A stretch of 64,000 nt of DNA from Collimonas humicola (GTDB lineage Bacteria > Pseudomonadota > Gammaproteobacteria > Burkholderiales > Burkholderiaceae_D): contig NZ_JAGQEE010000002.1 of NCBI RefSeq assembly GCF_018304945.1, positions 496,001 to 560,000 of the forward strand, given 5' to 3'. The notes below the pieces were generated by a model. That model worked only from the letters and a program-made list of their open reading frames with translations. It ran no database searches and had not been told where the DNA came from. A program made the position numbers and the translations under genes. Shown here one piece after another: positions 1 to 8,149 of the stretch (position 1 is the stretch's first letter; every line of letters starts with the position of its first letter).

Positions 1-1
1 C

Positions 2-298
2 GTCCTGCGCGTGCGTTGCGACAGCGTGGCGCGGCGCGCTCTGCTGGAAGTGGAAGACAGCGGCATCGGCATCGCTGCCGAAGATCGCGAGCGGGTATTC
101 TCGGCTTTTTACCGGGCGCCGTCGGCGCAGCAGCAAAATCCCAGCGGCGCTGGCCTCGGCTTGGCTATCGTGCGCGATATCGCCAGCTCGCATGGCGCGC
201 AGATCGTGCTGGGCGACGCCGGCAACGGCACGGATGGCGCCGCCGGGCTAAAGGTCACGCTGAGTTTTCCCTTGTCGTCATTGGCGCATTCGGCTTAG
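2..298 (+). CDS. Sensor histidine kinase, C-terminal part (cut by window edge)
   Basis: This is the last 98 codons of a two-component sensor kinase whose start lies outside the window. The ATP-binding (HATPase_c) end is clear: a G1 box with DSGIGI near window position 58 and a G2 box with GAGLGLAIV near position 160, which hold ATP for autophosphorylation of an upstream His not seen here. The protein ends soon after the G2 box, so no receiver or Hpt domain follows. The partner response regulator would be expected just upstream. The signal it senses cannot be judged from this piece. The reading frame is open from base 2. Confidence 0.85.
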   Translation, partial: VLRVRCDSVARRALLEVEDSGIGIAAEDRERVFSAFYRAPSAQQQNPSGAGLGLAIVRDIASSHGAQIVLGDAGNGTDGAAGLKVTLSFPLSSLAHSA

Positions 299-364
299 GG
301 TTTGCGTTTTGCCTCGGCCTTGGTAAGCTACCCGGCACGATGTTCCTGGTGAAGGAGACTGGCT

Positions 365-676
365 TTGAGCGATACATCCATCAAGATGGTGCACGGCACG
401 GCGCTGACTGATGCGCAGAAGAAGGATTTGCTGAACCGGCTGGCGCGGGTCGAGGGCCAGATCCGCGGCGTGCAGAAACTGATCGCCAATGCCGCCGTGC
501 CGGCTGATTGCGACAGCGTCGCCCAGCAGCTGGCGGCGGCGCGCAAGGCGCTGGACCGCGCCTTCATCACCTTGCTGACCGATGCCATCGTCACCCACAG
601 CGCAGCCGCCGCCACGCCGGAGCAGGCCTTGCAGAGCGCGCAAAACCTGGCGGCGCTGCTGGACAAGTTCGGCTGA
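365..676 (+). CDS. CsoR/RcnR/FrmR-family transcriptional repressor
   Basis: A 103-residue all-helical repressor of the DUF156 family, whose members sense metal ions, formaldehyde or sulfane sulfur and release operator DNA. The core RLARVEGQIRGV (about residues 25-36) is the family signature. The invariant Cys is C49, but the position 25 residues later, which is His in CsoR and FrmR, is Ala here; a His occurs four residues further on (H78). Only one Cys is present, so a classical copper site is unlikely. The start is a TTG at 365, chosen because GAAGGAG at 351-357 sits 7 nt upstream; an internal ATG at 386 is the alternative. No obvious target gene lies next to it. Confidence 0.82.
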   Translation: MSDTSIKMVHGTALTDAQKKDLLNRLARVEGQIRGVQKLIANAAVPADCDSVAQQLAAARKALDRAFITLLTDAIVTHSAAAATPEQALQSAQNLAALLDKFG

Positions 677-789
677 CGTTTTTTCTTCACGGCGCTGCTG
701 ACAGGCTTTAGGCGCATCCCTTATTTCTTTAATCCCGTGCCATTTTTATAATTCCTTTCACGAAATGTGGCGCTGAAAAGGAGTAAGGC

Positions 790-1329
790 ATGATCGTGGC
801 CGGCATAGATAATCGCCCCGCTGTGCAGTCCGGGATCGGCATGATAGAAGTGCTGGTGGCGATGGTCATCGCCGCCTTCGCCATGTTTGCCCTGATCGAC
901 ATGCAGACCACGGCCCTGCGCTATCAAAAGACGGCGCATTTGCGCGCCACGGCCGGCCAGTTCGGCGCCGATCTTGCCGAGCGGGTGCGCGCCAATATCC
1001 GCGGCGCGCACGAGGGGGCTTACAATCTGCCGCGGCAGGTCTATCCGGTACTGGATGCGCTGGCGCCGGCTTGCTTCGATCCCGGCCGCTGCACGGCGCG
1101 GGAACTGGCGGCACAAGATATCCATGACTGGCGCAGCCGCCTCAGCGCTGCGCTGACGGGAGGCTGGGGCGAAATCAGCGGCTCGGTCAGCAGCGGTTTC
1201 ACGATACGGGTGTACTTCCGCGATGCCAGCGTCCCGGATGGCCTGTTCGCTGAAAATTGCCGGCCGCTCGCCGCCGATCCCGCAAGCCATAAAGATGTCG
1301 CCTGCTTCGCTACCGCGTTCCTGCCATGA
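790..1329 (+). CDS. pilV: Type IV pilus minor pilin PilV
   Basis: A 179-residue prepilin-like protein. A short leader ends in SG at residues 14-15, followed by IGMIEVLVAMVIAAF, so PilD would cut after G15 and leave the required Glu at mature position 5 (E20). The hydrophobic N-terminal helix runs to about residue 36. PilV helps initiate type IV pilus assembly from the inner membrane. AAAAGGAG just upstream of the ATG is a good ribosome site. The stop overlaps the next start (ATGA), which implies translational coupling with pilX. No fimT or pilE neighbour is visible, so this is a reduced cluster. Confidence 0.83.
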   Translation: MIVAGIDNRPAVQSGIGMIEVLVAMVIAAFAMFALIDMQTTALRYQKTAHLRATAGQFGADLAERVRANIRGAHEGAYNLPRQVYPVLDALAPACFDPGRCTARELAAQDIHDWRSRLSAALTGGWGEISGSVSSGFTIRVYFRDASVPDGLFAENCRPLAADPASHKDVACFATAFLP

Positions 1330-1838
1330 AGCGCGTTAACCATTGCCGGCAACACGGCGCGGTGTTGCCGATGCTGCTGATCAGCCTGCTGGTCATGGCT
1401 TTTCTGGGCTTCAGCGCCCTGACCACTGCGCTGCTGGAAGAAAAGATGGCTGCCAATGCCGGTAGCCGGCAACTGGCATTCCAGGCCGCCGAGCACGCCT
1501 TGCGCTTTTGCGAGAATCAACTGCAGCTGACGCCGGTTGCGATTCCGCTGCTCAGGCAAGGACCGGTTGCGGTGGATGGCGCAAACAGCATGCACTACTG
1601 GGAAATGGCCGATAGCTGGCGCAACGATAAGGTATCCATCCCGGTGCCTCGCATCGGCGCTGAAGGCCTTGCCCCGGCAGCGCCGGCCCGCTGCCTGGCC
1701 GAGCGCCTGGAGCTGGATGCCGACCTGCAATTTCAGCTGCACGCGCCCCAGCCGCGGCCAGCCTTCCGGATTACCGCGCGCGGCGTCGGCGCCGGCAATG
1801 CGGCGGTGGTGCTGTTGCAGAGTTATCTGCTGCTTTAA
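1326..1838 (+). CDS. pilX: PilX-like type IV pilus assembly protein
   Basis: A 170-residue protein whose N-terminus (HGAVLPMLLISLLVMAFLG, from about residue 10) matches the PilX N-terminal region: a short basic leader, Gly-Ala-Val-Leu, then one hydrophobic helix. The segment EEKMAANAGSRQLAFQAAE after the helix is typical of PilX. It lacks the canonical Glu5 of true pilins, as PilX often does. It overlaps pilV by 4 nt and ends 12 nt before pilY1, so the three form one operon. pilW, normally between pilV and pilX, is absent. Sequence divergence leaves the family call good but not certain. Confidence 0.75.
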   Translation: MKRVNHCRQHGAVLPMLLISLLVMAFLGFSALTTALLEEKMAANAGSRQLAFQAAEHALRFCENQLQLTPVAIPLLRQGPVAVDGANSMHYWEMADSWRNDKVSIPVPRIGAEGLAPAAPARCLAERLELDADLQFQLHAPQPRPAFRITARGVGAGNAAVVLLQSYLLL

Positions 1839-1849
1839 GCCGGGGTCTC

Positions 1850-3691
1850 ATGAGCCCTCTGCTTCCCTGCATCTGCGCCATCGTTCTGGTCTTGTCCTCT
1901 TTCTCTGTTCCTGCTGCGGAGACGCCGGATGAACCGCCCTTCGTCTATGTCGGCAGCTATGAGGCGGGGTCATGGCTGGGACATGTAAAAGCCTATCCGG
2001 TTGGCGCAGACGGCGTTGCCAAAGTCGCCCGGTGGGATGCCGCCGATCTGATTCCGCCATGGCAGTCGCGCCGTATCGGTACGGCCTCAGGCAACGCCAA
2101 CGCGATAGCATTTGAATGGCTGCAGCTGGACGATGCGCAAAGAGCCGTATTGTCTTCCGAAGATTTGCTGGAGTATTTGAGAGGCAACGATGCGCTGGAA
2201 GCAAGGCATGGCGTCGGCGGTTTCCGCAATCGCCAAGGCAAGCTGGGCGACATCATGTATTCCGTACCGCTGTATGTGGGCCTGTCCGATTCTGCCTATC
2301 AGTTCCTCCCAGGCGGCGCCGGCGGCAGCGCCTATCGGGAATATGTCAAAAGCAAGAAGCAGCGCCAGACCATGCTTTACGTCGGCGCCAACGACGGCAT
2401 GCTGCATGCGTTCGATGCCCTCGGCGGCGTTGAAACCAGCGCCTTTGTGCCAAGCGCGGTATTCGACGCCTTGCCTCGATTGAGCGAAGCCGGCTATCTC
2501 CATCGTCCCTTCGTCGATGGCTTGCTCAGCGTTGGCGACGCCTACCTGGGCGCGGACGGCAACGCCGCATGGAAAAGCATCCTGCTGGGCGCAACCGGCG
2601 GCGGCGCCAGGAGTCTGTTTGCGCTCGATGTCAGCACGCCGCCGGCCCCTGCGCCGCTGCTGTGGCAACGGAGCGCCGAAGACGACGGCGCAGGAGCGAG
2701 CGATGACGACATGGGGCACCTGATCGGAGAAGCGTTCGCCGTTCGGCTGGCGAACGGCGCCTGGGCGGCAATCTATGGCAACGGCTATCAAAGCGAAAAC
2801 CTGCGTGCCGTGCTGTACCTGGTCGAGTTGTCCGGTGGAGGCTTGATCAAAAAAATCGCCATCGCTGCAGGAGACGCTGAATCGCCGAACGGCCTGGCGG
2901 CACCGGCGCTGGTATTCAACCCGCAGCGCGCTGTCAGCGCAATCTACGCCGGCGATTTGCAAGGCCGGCTTTGGAAAGTCGATCTGAGCTCGGATGAGCC
3001 TCAGCGCTGGCAAGTAGCGTTCAGCAAGACGCCCCTGTTCATCGCTGCCGACAAGAGCGGCAAACCGCAATCGATCGCGCAACAGCCCTTGCTTGAACAG
3101 CATGCCAAGGGCGGCGCCCTGGTCATGTTCAGCGGCGGCAAGCCCAGCGATGGCCGGATTCCAGGCAAGGCCCAAAGACAAAGCCTGTATGGCGTCTGGG
3201 ACAAGGCCGGGAGCGGCGCCGTCGGCGGCAGAGAACAGTTGCAGCAGCAAGTGCTGAGCGAAGGCAGCGACGGCACATGGCAGCTAAGCAACAATGGCGT
3301 CAATTGGGGCGTGTCGCGCGGCTGGTATGTCGACCTGCCGGAAAAGATCGGCTATGTCGTCGGTAAGCTGCAAATCGTCGACGGCCTCTTGTGGCTGCTG
3401 ACCTATGCTCCCGCGCGCGACAAGTCCTACCTGCTTGCGCTCGACTACAACAGCGGCGGCGCCAGCAGCGATGGCGCATTCATCGGGCACCTGAAAAATG
3501 CCGCGCTGGTCGAAGTGCCCGCTTCCATTGTCACGCCGATTTTCATCAAGCTGCCGGATGGCCGCAAACAGCTGGTGATCGCCGGCCGCGACGGCCTGCC
3601 GCATGCGGTCGATATCAATCCGCGAACCCGGCCCCCGGTGCGGACCTGGCGCCAATTGCCGGTGCCAGCGGCTGTTGTCGATCCCGACTAG
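1850..3691 (+). CDS. pilY1: PilY1-type pilus tip protein, short form
   Basis: A 613-residue exported protein with a signal peptide (residues 1 to about 23, ending VPAAE). The body matches the C-terminal beta-propeller of PilY1: RQTMLYVGANDGMLHAFDA (about residues 181-199), an AIYGNGYQS segment and YAGDLQGRLWKVDLS. PilY1 acts at the pilus tip in adhesion, and in controlling extension and retraction. Usual family members exceed 1000 residues and carry an N-terminal von Willebrand A region; this one starts directly before the propeller, so it lacks the mechanosensing domain. The frame is uninterrupted, so it is a genuine short form rather than an obvious pseudogene. It is the last gene of the pilV-pilX-pilY1 operon. 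Confidence 0.8.
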   Translation: MSPLLPCICAIVLVLSSFSVPAAETPDEPPFVYVGSYEAGSWLGHVKAYPVGADGVAKVARWDAADLIPPWQSRRIGTASGNANAIAFEWLQLDDAQRAVLSSEDLLEYLRGNDALEARHGVGGFRNRQGKLGDIMYSVPLYVGLSDSAYQFLPGGAGGSAYREYVKSKKQRQTMLYVGANDGMLHAFDALGGVETSAFVPSAVFDALPRLSEAGYLHRPFVDGLLSVGDAYLGADGNAAWKSILLGATGGGARSLFALDVSTPPAPAPLLWQRSAEDDGAGASDDDMGHLIGEAFAVRLANGAWAAIYGNGYQSENLRAVLYLVELSGGGLIKKIAIAAGDAESPNGLAAPALVFNPQRAVSAIYAGDLQGRLWKVDLSSDEPQRWQVAFSKTPLFIAADKSGKPQSIAQQPLLEQHAKGGALVMFSGGKPSDGRIPGKAQRQSLYGVWDKAGSGAVGGREQLQQQVLSEGSDGTWQLSNNGVNWGVSRGWYVDLPEKIGYVVGKLQIVDGLLWLLTYAPARDKSYLLALDYNSGGASSDGAFIGHLKNAALVEVPASIVTPIFIKLPDGRKQLVIAGRDGLPHAVDINPRTRPPVRTWRQLPVPAAVVDPD

Positions 3692-3706
3692 CCGTGCGGG
3701 GGACGT

Positions 3707-3730
3707 TAAAAAGCCCGCTGAACGCGGGCT
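3707..3730 (-). terminator. Intrinsic terminator for the leftward exported-protein gene
   Basis: A 7-bp GC-rich stem (AGCCCGC at 3712-3718 pairs with GCGGGCT at 3724-3730). Read on the minus strand the stem is followed by TTTTT, the form of a Rho-independent terminator for the gene at 3772-4089. It also separates the convergent pilY1 operon, but there is no U-run in that direction. Confidence 0.75.
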
Positions 3731-3771
3731 AGTCTGAGCCGGATCTTGGGCCTCGTTAGCTGGATTGAAAC

Positions 3772-4089
3772 TCAATCGTCGTCATGGTGGCGACGATGCT
3801 CATGCCATCCTTCCCGGCGGCGCCATTCTTCGCGACGCCAATCTTCGTCGCGCCGCTCGCGCCATTCACGGTGTTCGCGCCAGCCCGGTTCCACATAGAC
3901 CGGCTGCGGCGGCGGGTAATATACCGGCGCCGGCACATAGCGCGGCTCGTACTGCACTACCGGTGGATAGTAAGGTTGCGGCGGCGGCTGCACATAAATG
4001 CCGACACCGACATTCACGCCGGCAGCCGCACTGCCGCATGCACCCGCGGCGATGGCGCCAAACGCCAGACATGCTAAAAGTTTTTTCAT
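3772..4089 (-). CDS. Small exported Pro/Tyr-rich protein with a charged His/Arg tail
   Basis: About 105 residues. The chosen start is the ATG at 4089 (MKKLLACLAFGAIAAG), which gives a clean signal peptide; a longer frame opens only with TTG at 4116. After cleavage, near residue 24, the protein is rich in Pro and Tyr (PQPYYPPVV, PVYYPPPQ) and ends in a strongly charged Arg/Glu/Asp/His region. Such proteins are common in Burkholderiales and have no defined role; a periplasmic or outer-membrane location is likely. The charged His-containing tail could bind metal, but this is only inference. A terminator follows at 3707-3730. Confidence 0.7.
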   Translation of the reverse strand: MKKLLACLAFGAIAAGACGSAAAGVNVGVGIYVQPPPQPYYPPVVQYEPRYVPAPVYYPPPQPVYVEPGWREHREWRERRDEDWRREEWRRREGWHEHRRHHDDD

Positions 4090-4364
4090 TTGATTATCTG
4101 ATTTCCTGTTTGCCAATCTATCTGCAGCGATTTCGCCATTTCACAGCCTCAGTTTACGGGCTAGCGCGCGTCAATGTTATTCCGAGAGGCAACAAGTGTA
4201 ACGTTAAGTAATTTATTGTGGCAAAAATTAATGCGGGTTAGCATGTCATTTTCCTGATCCGCCTTATTTGACGCGATCCACAGTGAAGCTTATCGCTGCA
4301 CAATCGCCGCGAGACGCCCGCTGCCTCGGCAGCCTGACCAACCAGAACAATAAAGGAAGCACGC

Positions 4365-4940
4365 ATGGGCAAGGGCCGCCTGGAAGCCTTCAGCGATGGC
4401 GTCATCGCCATCATCATCACCATCATGGTGCTGGAAATGAAAGTGCCGCACGAAGCCAGCCTGTCGGCGCTGTGGCTGATCTACCCGGTGTTTATCAGCT
4501 ATGTACTGAGTTTCATCTACACCGGCATCTATTGGAACAACCACCATCACATGCTGCATGCCGTGCAAAAGATCAACGGCCCGGTCTTGTGGGCCAATCT
4601 GCACCTGCTGTTCTGGCTGTCCCTGATTCCCTTCGCCACTGGCTGGATGGGTGAAAACCATTTTTCGGAAGTGCCGGTCGCCCTGTATGGCGTGGTGCTG
4701 ATGATGGCCGGCGTCGCCTATTACATCCTGAGCCGCATGCTGATCAGGCTGCATGGCAAGGACTCCGCCCTGGCCAAGGCCGTCGGCAGCGATTTCAAGG
4801 GCAAGATCTCGGTGGCCGGCTATGCTTTTGCGATACCGCTCAGTTTCCTGAACCGCTGGATCGGACTGGGACTCTATGTGCTTGTCGCCGTCATGTGGCT
4901 GATTCCGGACCGCCGTATTGAAAAAGTGATCAACAGCTGA
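4365..4940 (+). CDS. TMEM175-family potassium channel protein (DUF1211)
   Basis: A 191-residue integral membrane protein. The N-terminus RLEAFSDGVIAI contains the RxxxFSD signature of bacterial TMEM175-like K+ channels, followed by several hydrophobic segments (about residues 11-27, 38-58, 77-97, 107-127 and 152-180). Bacterial members have a single six-helix repeat and work as tetramers; the length fits. AAAGGAAG upstream of the ATG at 4365 supports the start. It stands alone between unrelated genes. Confidence 0.8.
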   Translation: MGKGRLEAFSDGVIAIIITIMVLEMKVPHEASLSALWLIYPVFISYVLSFIYTGIYWNNHHHMLHAVQKINGPVLWANLHLLFWLSLIPFATGWMGENHFSEVPVALYGVVLMMAGVAYYILSRMLIRLHGKDSALAKAVGSDFKGKISVAGYAFAIPLSFLNRWIGLGLYVLVAVMWLIPDRRIEKVINS

Positions 4941-5457
4941 AACCGGCAGCCCTGTTGTGATCGCATGCCTTGAAGGGAGTAGCTGAAATACCGCATCCGC
5001 AAGCAGTCAACCAAGCCCTGGAAAATCACTGGTGCGGCTTTTGGATTAGCGATGGCATTTTATTATCGGCACGGTGCTCGTAAATATCAGCTGCCGCAAC
5101 GGTCGGAATGGCTGGCGGCAGTGATTGCCGGGCTGGGATGTAAAAAAGCCTCGCGGTTGGCGAGGCTTTGGAATTACCGATATGTGAGGAGATTCTAGCC
5201 ATCCAGTGCTATCTGCAAAGTGACAAGGCTATGAATGAATCTACTCACATATCCGATAAGCTGCGACAGGCAGATGTAGGTATCTTAACGAGAGAATATG
5301 ACAGGAGTTTGACATTCAAGGCTTGCCGGTAACATTATTGCCGGCGCCGCGGACAAAAGCGTTCGGCACGTGGTGCAAATTAATACACTTTACTCCGCTG
5401 AGATGCGGGATAATTTTCCGATCGCATGCATCGGCGTGCACCATTATCTGGATATCC
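4941..5457 (+). other. Intergenic stretch with a decayed coding fragment, an inverted repeat and a promoter-like site
   Basis: No convincing gene. An open frame from a CTG at 4983 (ATG at 5052) to 5198 reads like the start of a small membrane protein but runs through the terminator hairpin at 5145-5169, so it is probably a remnant. A perfect 10-bp inverted repeat, GATATGTGAG at 5179-5188 and CTCACATATC at 5244-5253, lies after it. TTGACA at 5309-5314 with ACATTA 17 bp later could be the promoter of the phosphatase gene. Confidence 0.5.
5145..5169. terminator. Strong stem-loop, probable bidirectional terminator
   Basis: AAAGCCTCGC (5145-5154) pairs perfectly with GCGAGGCTTT (5160-5169) around a 5-base loop, with further A residues before it. 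It is a suitable end for the TMEM175-like gene transcript, although it lies about 200 nt past the stop. Confidence 0.7.
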
Positions 5458-6087
5458 ATGAATCTTCTCGCGTCACGCGCAGCTTTGCTATTGGCCGGCG
5501 TTTCCCTTTTCGGCGGCTTGCAGGCAAGCGCTGCTGCGGCAAACCCTGACGTTCAAACCATCGTCCTGCTGCGCCACGGCGAAAAACCCGAAGCCGGCCT
5601 TGGGCAGCTGAATTGCCAGGGCCTCAACCGCGCACTGGCCTTGCCGCGCGTACTCGAAGCGAAGTACGGCAAGCCCGATGTCATTTTCGCCCCCGATCCC
5701 GCCACGCAAAAGCAAGACCATGGCACTAGCTACGACTATGTGCGTCCGCTGGCGACGGTCGAGCCCAGCGCCATTTACTTCGGTATGCCGGTGAATGCAT
5801 CGATCGATTTTTCCAAGACCGACGACCTGCGCAACGCGCTGCTGGCGGCGCAATACCGCCGCAGCCTGCTGGTGGTCGGCTGGGAGCACAAGATCATCGA
5901 GGAACTGGCGCGCCAGATCGTGGTGGAATACGGCGGCGACCGCGCCAGCGTGCCGCACTGGGAAGACAATGACTTCGACAGCATCTACCTGCTGCGCATC
6001 GTGCGCGACGGCGGCGCCACCAAAATCAATTTCAGCGTCGACAAGGAAGGACTGAACGACCGTCCCTTGACCTGCCCCGCCGGCTAA
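5458..6087 (+). CDS. Exported histidine phosphatase superfamily protein
   Basis: A 209-residue protein starting at the ATG at 5458, which gives a signal peptide (residues 1 to about 27, ending ASAAAA). The motif LLRHGEKP (R39, H40, G41) is the phosphoglycerate-mutase/acid-phosphatase RHG signature, where H40 would be phosphorylated during catalysis. The rest of the fold is poorly conserved, with no clear second RH motif. A periplasmic phosphatase is the likeliest role; the substrate is unknown. It ends 17 nt before the AI-2E transporter gene, so the two may be cotranscribed. Confidence 0.72.
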   Translation: MNLLASRAALLLAGVSLFGGLQASAAAANPDVQTIVLLRHGEKPEAGLGQLNCQGLNRALALPRVLEAKYGKPDVIFAPDPATQKQDHGTSYDYVRPLATVEPSAIYFGMPVNASIDFSKTDDLRNALLAAQYRRSLLVVGWEHKIIEELARQIVVEYGGDRASVPHWEDNDFDSIYLLRIVRDGGATKINFSVDKEGLNDRPLTCPAG

Positions 6088-6104
6088 ACCAGAAAAGAGA
6101 CTCC

Positions 6105-7178
6105 ATGATCCAACGCAAACCAGGTGAAATTGAAACAAGCAGCAAGAAAATCCAGAACGCCGCCGCCGTCGGGCTTTACGCCCTGCTGGTGTTGCTGGCG
6201 CTGTGGGTCATGCGCGATTTCATTCCGGCGGTAGTGTGGGCCGGCGTCATCGCCATCGCTTTATGGCCGCTGCTGCTGCGCCTGGAGATCCCGCACGGAT
6301 CGCGCGCGCGGACGGTCGGCGTGGCGCTGCTGCTGACCGCGGCAGTGGCCTTGTTCGTGGTGCTGCCCTTCGTGCTGGTGATCAGCCAGGCGGCGCACGA
6401 ATCGCACGATTTCATCGAATGGTTCAAGCAGGCGGAAGCGAATGGCCTGCCGCTGCCCGGCCTGGTCGAGCATTTGCCTTTCAGTTCGCCGCAAATCAGC
6501 GGCTGGTGGCAGGAAAACCTGGCCCGGCCTTTGCACGATTCGCCTTTCATCAAGGGATTGCATGTCGAAGCGGCAGTCACCGCCGGCCGGCATTTCGGCG
6601 CGCTGGCGGCGCACGGCCTGATCCTGTTCGGCTTCATGCTGATGACGCTGTTCGTGATGTTCCAGGCCGGTTCCAGGATGAGCGGCAACCTGGTTAAAGC
6701 CACCCGCCGCGCCTTCGGCGTCGACGGCGCCCTGCTGGCGCACCAGATGACGGCGGCCGTGCGCGGCACCGTCGCCGGGCTGGTAGTGGTGGGGATCGGC
6801 GAAGGGGCGCTGCTGGGCATCGCCTATGCCATCACCGGCGTGCCGCATGCCACTTTGCTTGGCTTGCTGACGGCGATTGCCGCAATGCTGCCGTTCTGCG
6901 CGCCGATCGTTTTCTGCGGCGCCGCGCTCTGGTTGCTTGCGCAGGGCGCCACTGTCGCTGCAATCAGCGTTGCCGTATTCGGTTTTGTCGTGGTCCTGAT
7001 CGCCGAGCACTTCGTGCGGCCGCTGCTGATCGGCAGCTCGACCCGCCTGCCCTTCCTGCTGGTCCTGTTCGGCATCCTCGGCGGCGCCCAGACCTTCGGC
7101 CTGCTTGGCCTGTTCATCGGCCCGGCGCTGATGACGGTGCTGACGGTATTGTGGCGTGACTGGGTGGGACAAGACTGA
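6105..7178 (+). CDS. AI-2E family transporter (PerM/UPF0118)
   Basis: A 357-residue polytopic membrane protein. It has hydrophobic segments at about residues 24-62, 67-90 and 160-190 and a cluster from 215 to the C-terminus. The middle soluble segment (SHDFIEWFKQAEANGLP) and the C-terminal GPALMTVL region are characteristic of the family. Members export small molecules or ions; the AI-2 assignment comes from a few proteins and should not be read as the substrate here. The ATG at 6105 follows AAAAGAGA. It closes the apparent pair with the upstream phosphatase and is convergent with the next gene. Confidence 0.8.
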   Translation: MIQRKPGEIETSSKKIQNAAAVGLYALLVLLALWVMRDFIPAVVWAGVIAIALWPLLLRLEIPHGSRARTVGVALLLTAAVALFVVLPFVLVISQAAHESHDFIEWFKQAEANGLPLPGLVEHLPFSSPQISGWWQENLARPLHDSPFIKGLHVEAAVTAGRHFGALAAHGLILFGFMLMTLFVMFQAGSRMSGNLVKATRRAFGVDGALLAHQMTAAVRGTVAGLVVVGIGEGALLGIAYAITGVPHATLLGLLTAIAAMLPFCAPIVFCGAALWLLAQGATVAAISVAVFGFVVVLIAEHFVRPLLIGSSTRLPFLLVLFGILGGAQTFGLLGLFIGPALMTVLTVLWRDWVGQD

Positions 7179-7206
7179 GCCGGTAACGGGGCCGTCCCGG
7201 ACCTGC

Positions 7207-7818
7207 TTAACTATGGATCAGAGGCTTGATGAAAGCCGCTCCGCTCTCGGTAAAAAGCCAGCCAACTGCACAGCAATTGAGCAGCACGGTCAGCCAGAAG
7301 ACCGTCTGAAACTGTTCCTTCCTCGACTTGTGGCGCAGCGTCTTCTGCGCCAGCAAAGCCCCCGGCCAGCCGCCGATCAATGCCAGCATGTGCAAGGTGT
7401 TCTCCTGGATGCGCCATTGCCTGCTTTGCGCCGCCGATTTATCGATGGCGTAGGCGACAAAGGCAACCACGCTGGCGACAAGATAGAGACCGGCAAACGC
7501 CAGAGGCAGCCTGCCCATGAACGCGGCCAGCAGCAGCAAACAGCAAAACGCGGCGGTGAAAATAATCGTAAGCGAAGCGGATTGGGCAGGCCTCGGAGCA
7601 ACGGCAGCACCGCCAGCAAACCTGATCTTGTCGGCACGAAAACGGCCGTTTTGTTCCAGGATCAATTCGTAGCTGATGAGATCACCTTCAACTGGCCGCC
7701 GCTCGCGGTCGGCAAATGCCTTGATATGGACGAAGGCCTTTTCGCTTTTCCCATTGGTGGCGACAAAGCCAAAGCCCTTGCCATCTTTCCAGCTGGTGAT
7801 TTTTCCTTGGTAGCGCAT
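7207..7818 (-). CDS. Cold-shock-domain plus DUF1294 membrane protein
   Basis: A 203-residue fusion. Residues 1-65 form a cold-shock OB fold with the RNP1-like KGFGFV motif (about residues 14-19), which binds single-stranded nucleic acid. Residues about 84-203 are the DUF1294 membrane region with three to four hydrophobic segments and the conserved YAIDKSAA and GGWPGALLAQ motifs. This architecture is common in proteobacteria; the function is unknown, presumably linking a nucleic-acid-binding head to the inner membrane. It lies tail-to-tail with the transporter gene. Confidence 0.85.
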   Translation of the reverse strand: MRYQGKITSWKDGKGFGFVATNGKSEKAFVHIKAFADRERRPVEGDLISYELILEQNGRFRADKIRFAGGAAVAPRPAQSASLTIIFTAAFCCLLLLAAFMGRLPLAFAGLYLVASVVAFVAYAIDKSAAQSRQWRIQENTLHMLALIGGWPGALLAQKTLRHKSRKEQFQTVFWLTVLLNCCAVGWLFTESGAAFIKPLIHS

Positions 7819-7848
7819 GGGGAGCCGATAGCTGAATGTGTAAAAAAA

Positions 7849-7875
7849 AGCCCGCCTGCCTTGCGGCGGCGGGCT
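7849..7875 (-). terminator. Orphan leftward terminator
   Basis: AGCCCGCC (7849-7856) pairs with GGCGGGCT (7868-7875). On the minus strand the stem is followed by a run of eight T. It therefore ends transcripts arriving from the right, yet no intact minus-strand gene ends here: the nearest are the small frame at 8150-8302 and the fragment at 8381-8640. It may have served the gene originally downstream of mnmE. Confidence 0.65.
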
Positions 7876-8018
7876 GAATCCAAAACTTAGGGAGTGTTGG
7901 AGGAGACCAAATCAATGTTGTGACATCTGACCGAAATTCAAGAGGCGGTTTTAGGAATGCCGGCTAGTCCTGTTTCTGGAAAAATAGCTAATCAATATTA
8001 TCATTTTGATATTTCTTC

Positions 8019-8029
8019 CAATACAGAAA
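8019..8029 (-). repeat. Possible att-like copy of the mnmE 3' end
   Basis: On the minus strand this reads TTCTGTATTGG. The last codons of mnmE at 10584-10594 read TTTTGTATTGG in the same orientation, one mismatch in eleven. The 3' end of mnmE (trmE/thdF) is the known integration site of SGI1-type genomic islands, whose 18-bp site also contains this core. The two copies flank about 2.6 kb of anomalous DNA. The match is short, so this remains a proposal. Confidence 0.4.
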
Positions 8030-8149
8030 CCAAACAACGTTCGAAGAGTCGTTGGAAGAGTCCTTACTGCACGGTGTCACAGAGCTTTTCTGAAAATTTG
8101 TGTACTTGAAACATAAGGTGAGCCGAGTTATCTACAGGCTCACGAAAAC

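Noticed and set aside
4983-5198. Small membrane-protein-like frame starting with CTG
   Set aside because: It has no standard start at its 5' end and runs through the terminator hairpin at 5145-5169; treated as a remnant.
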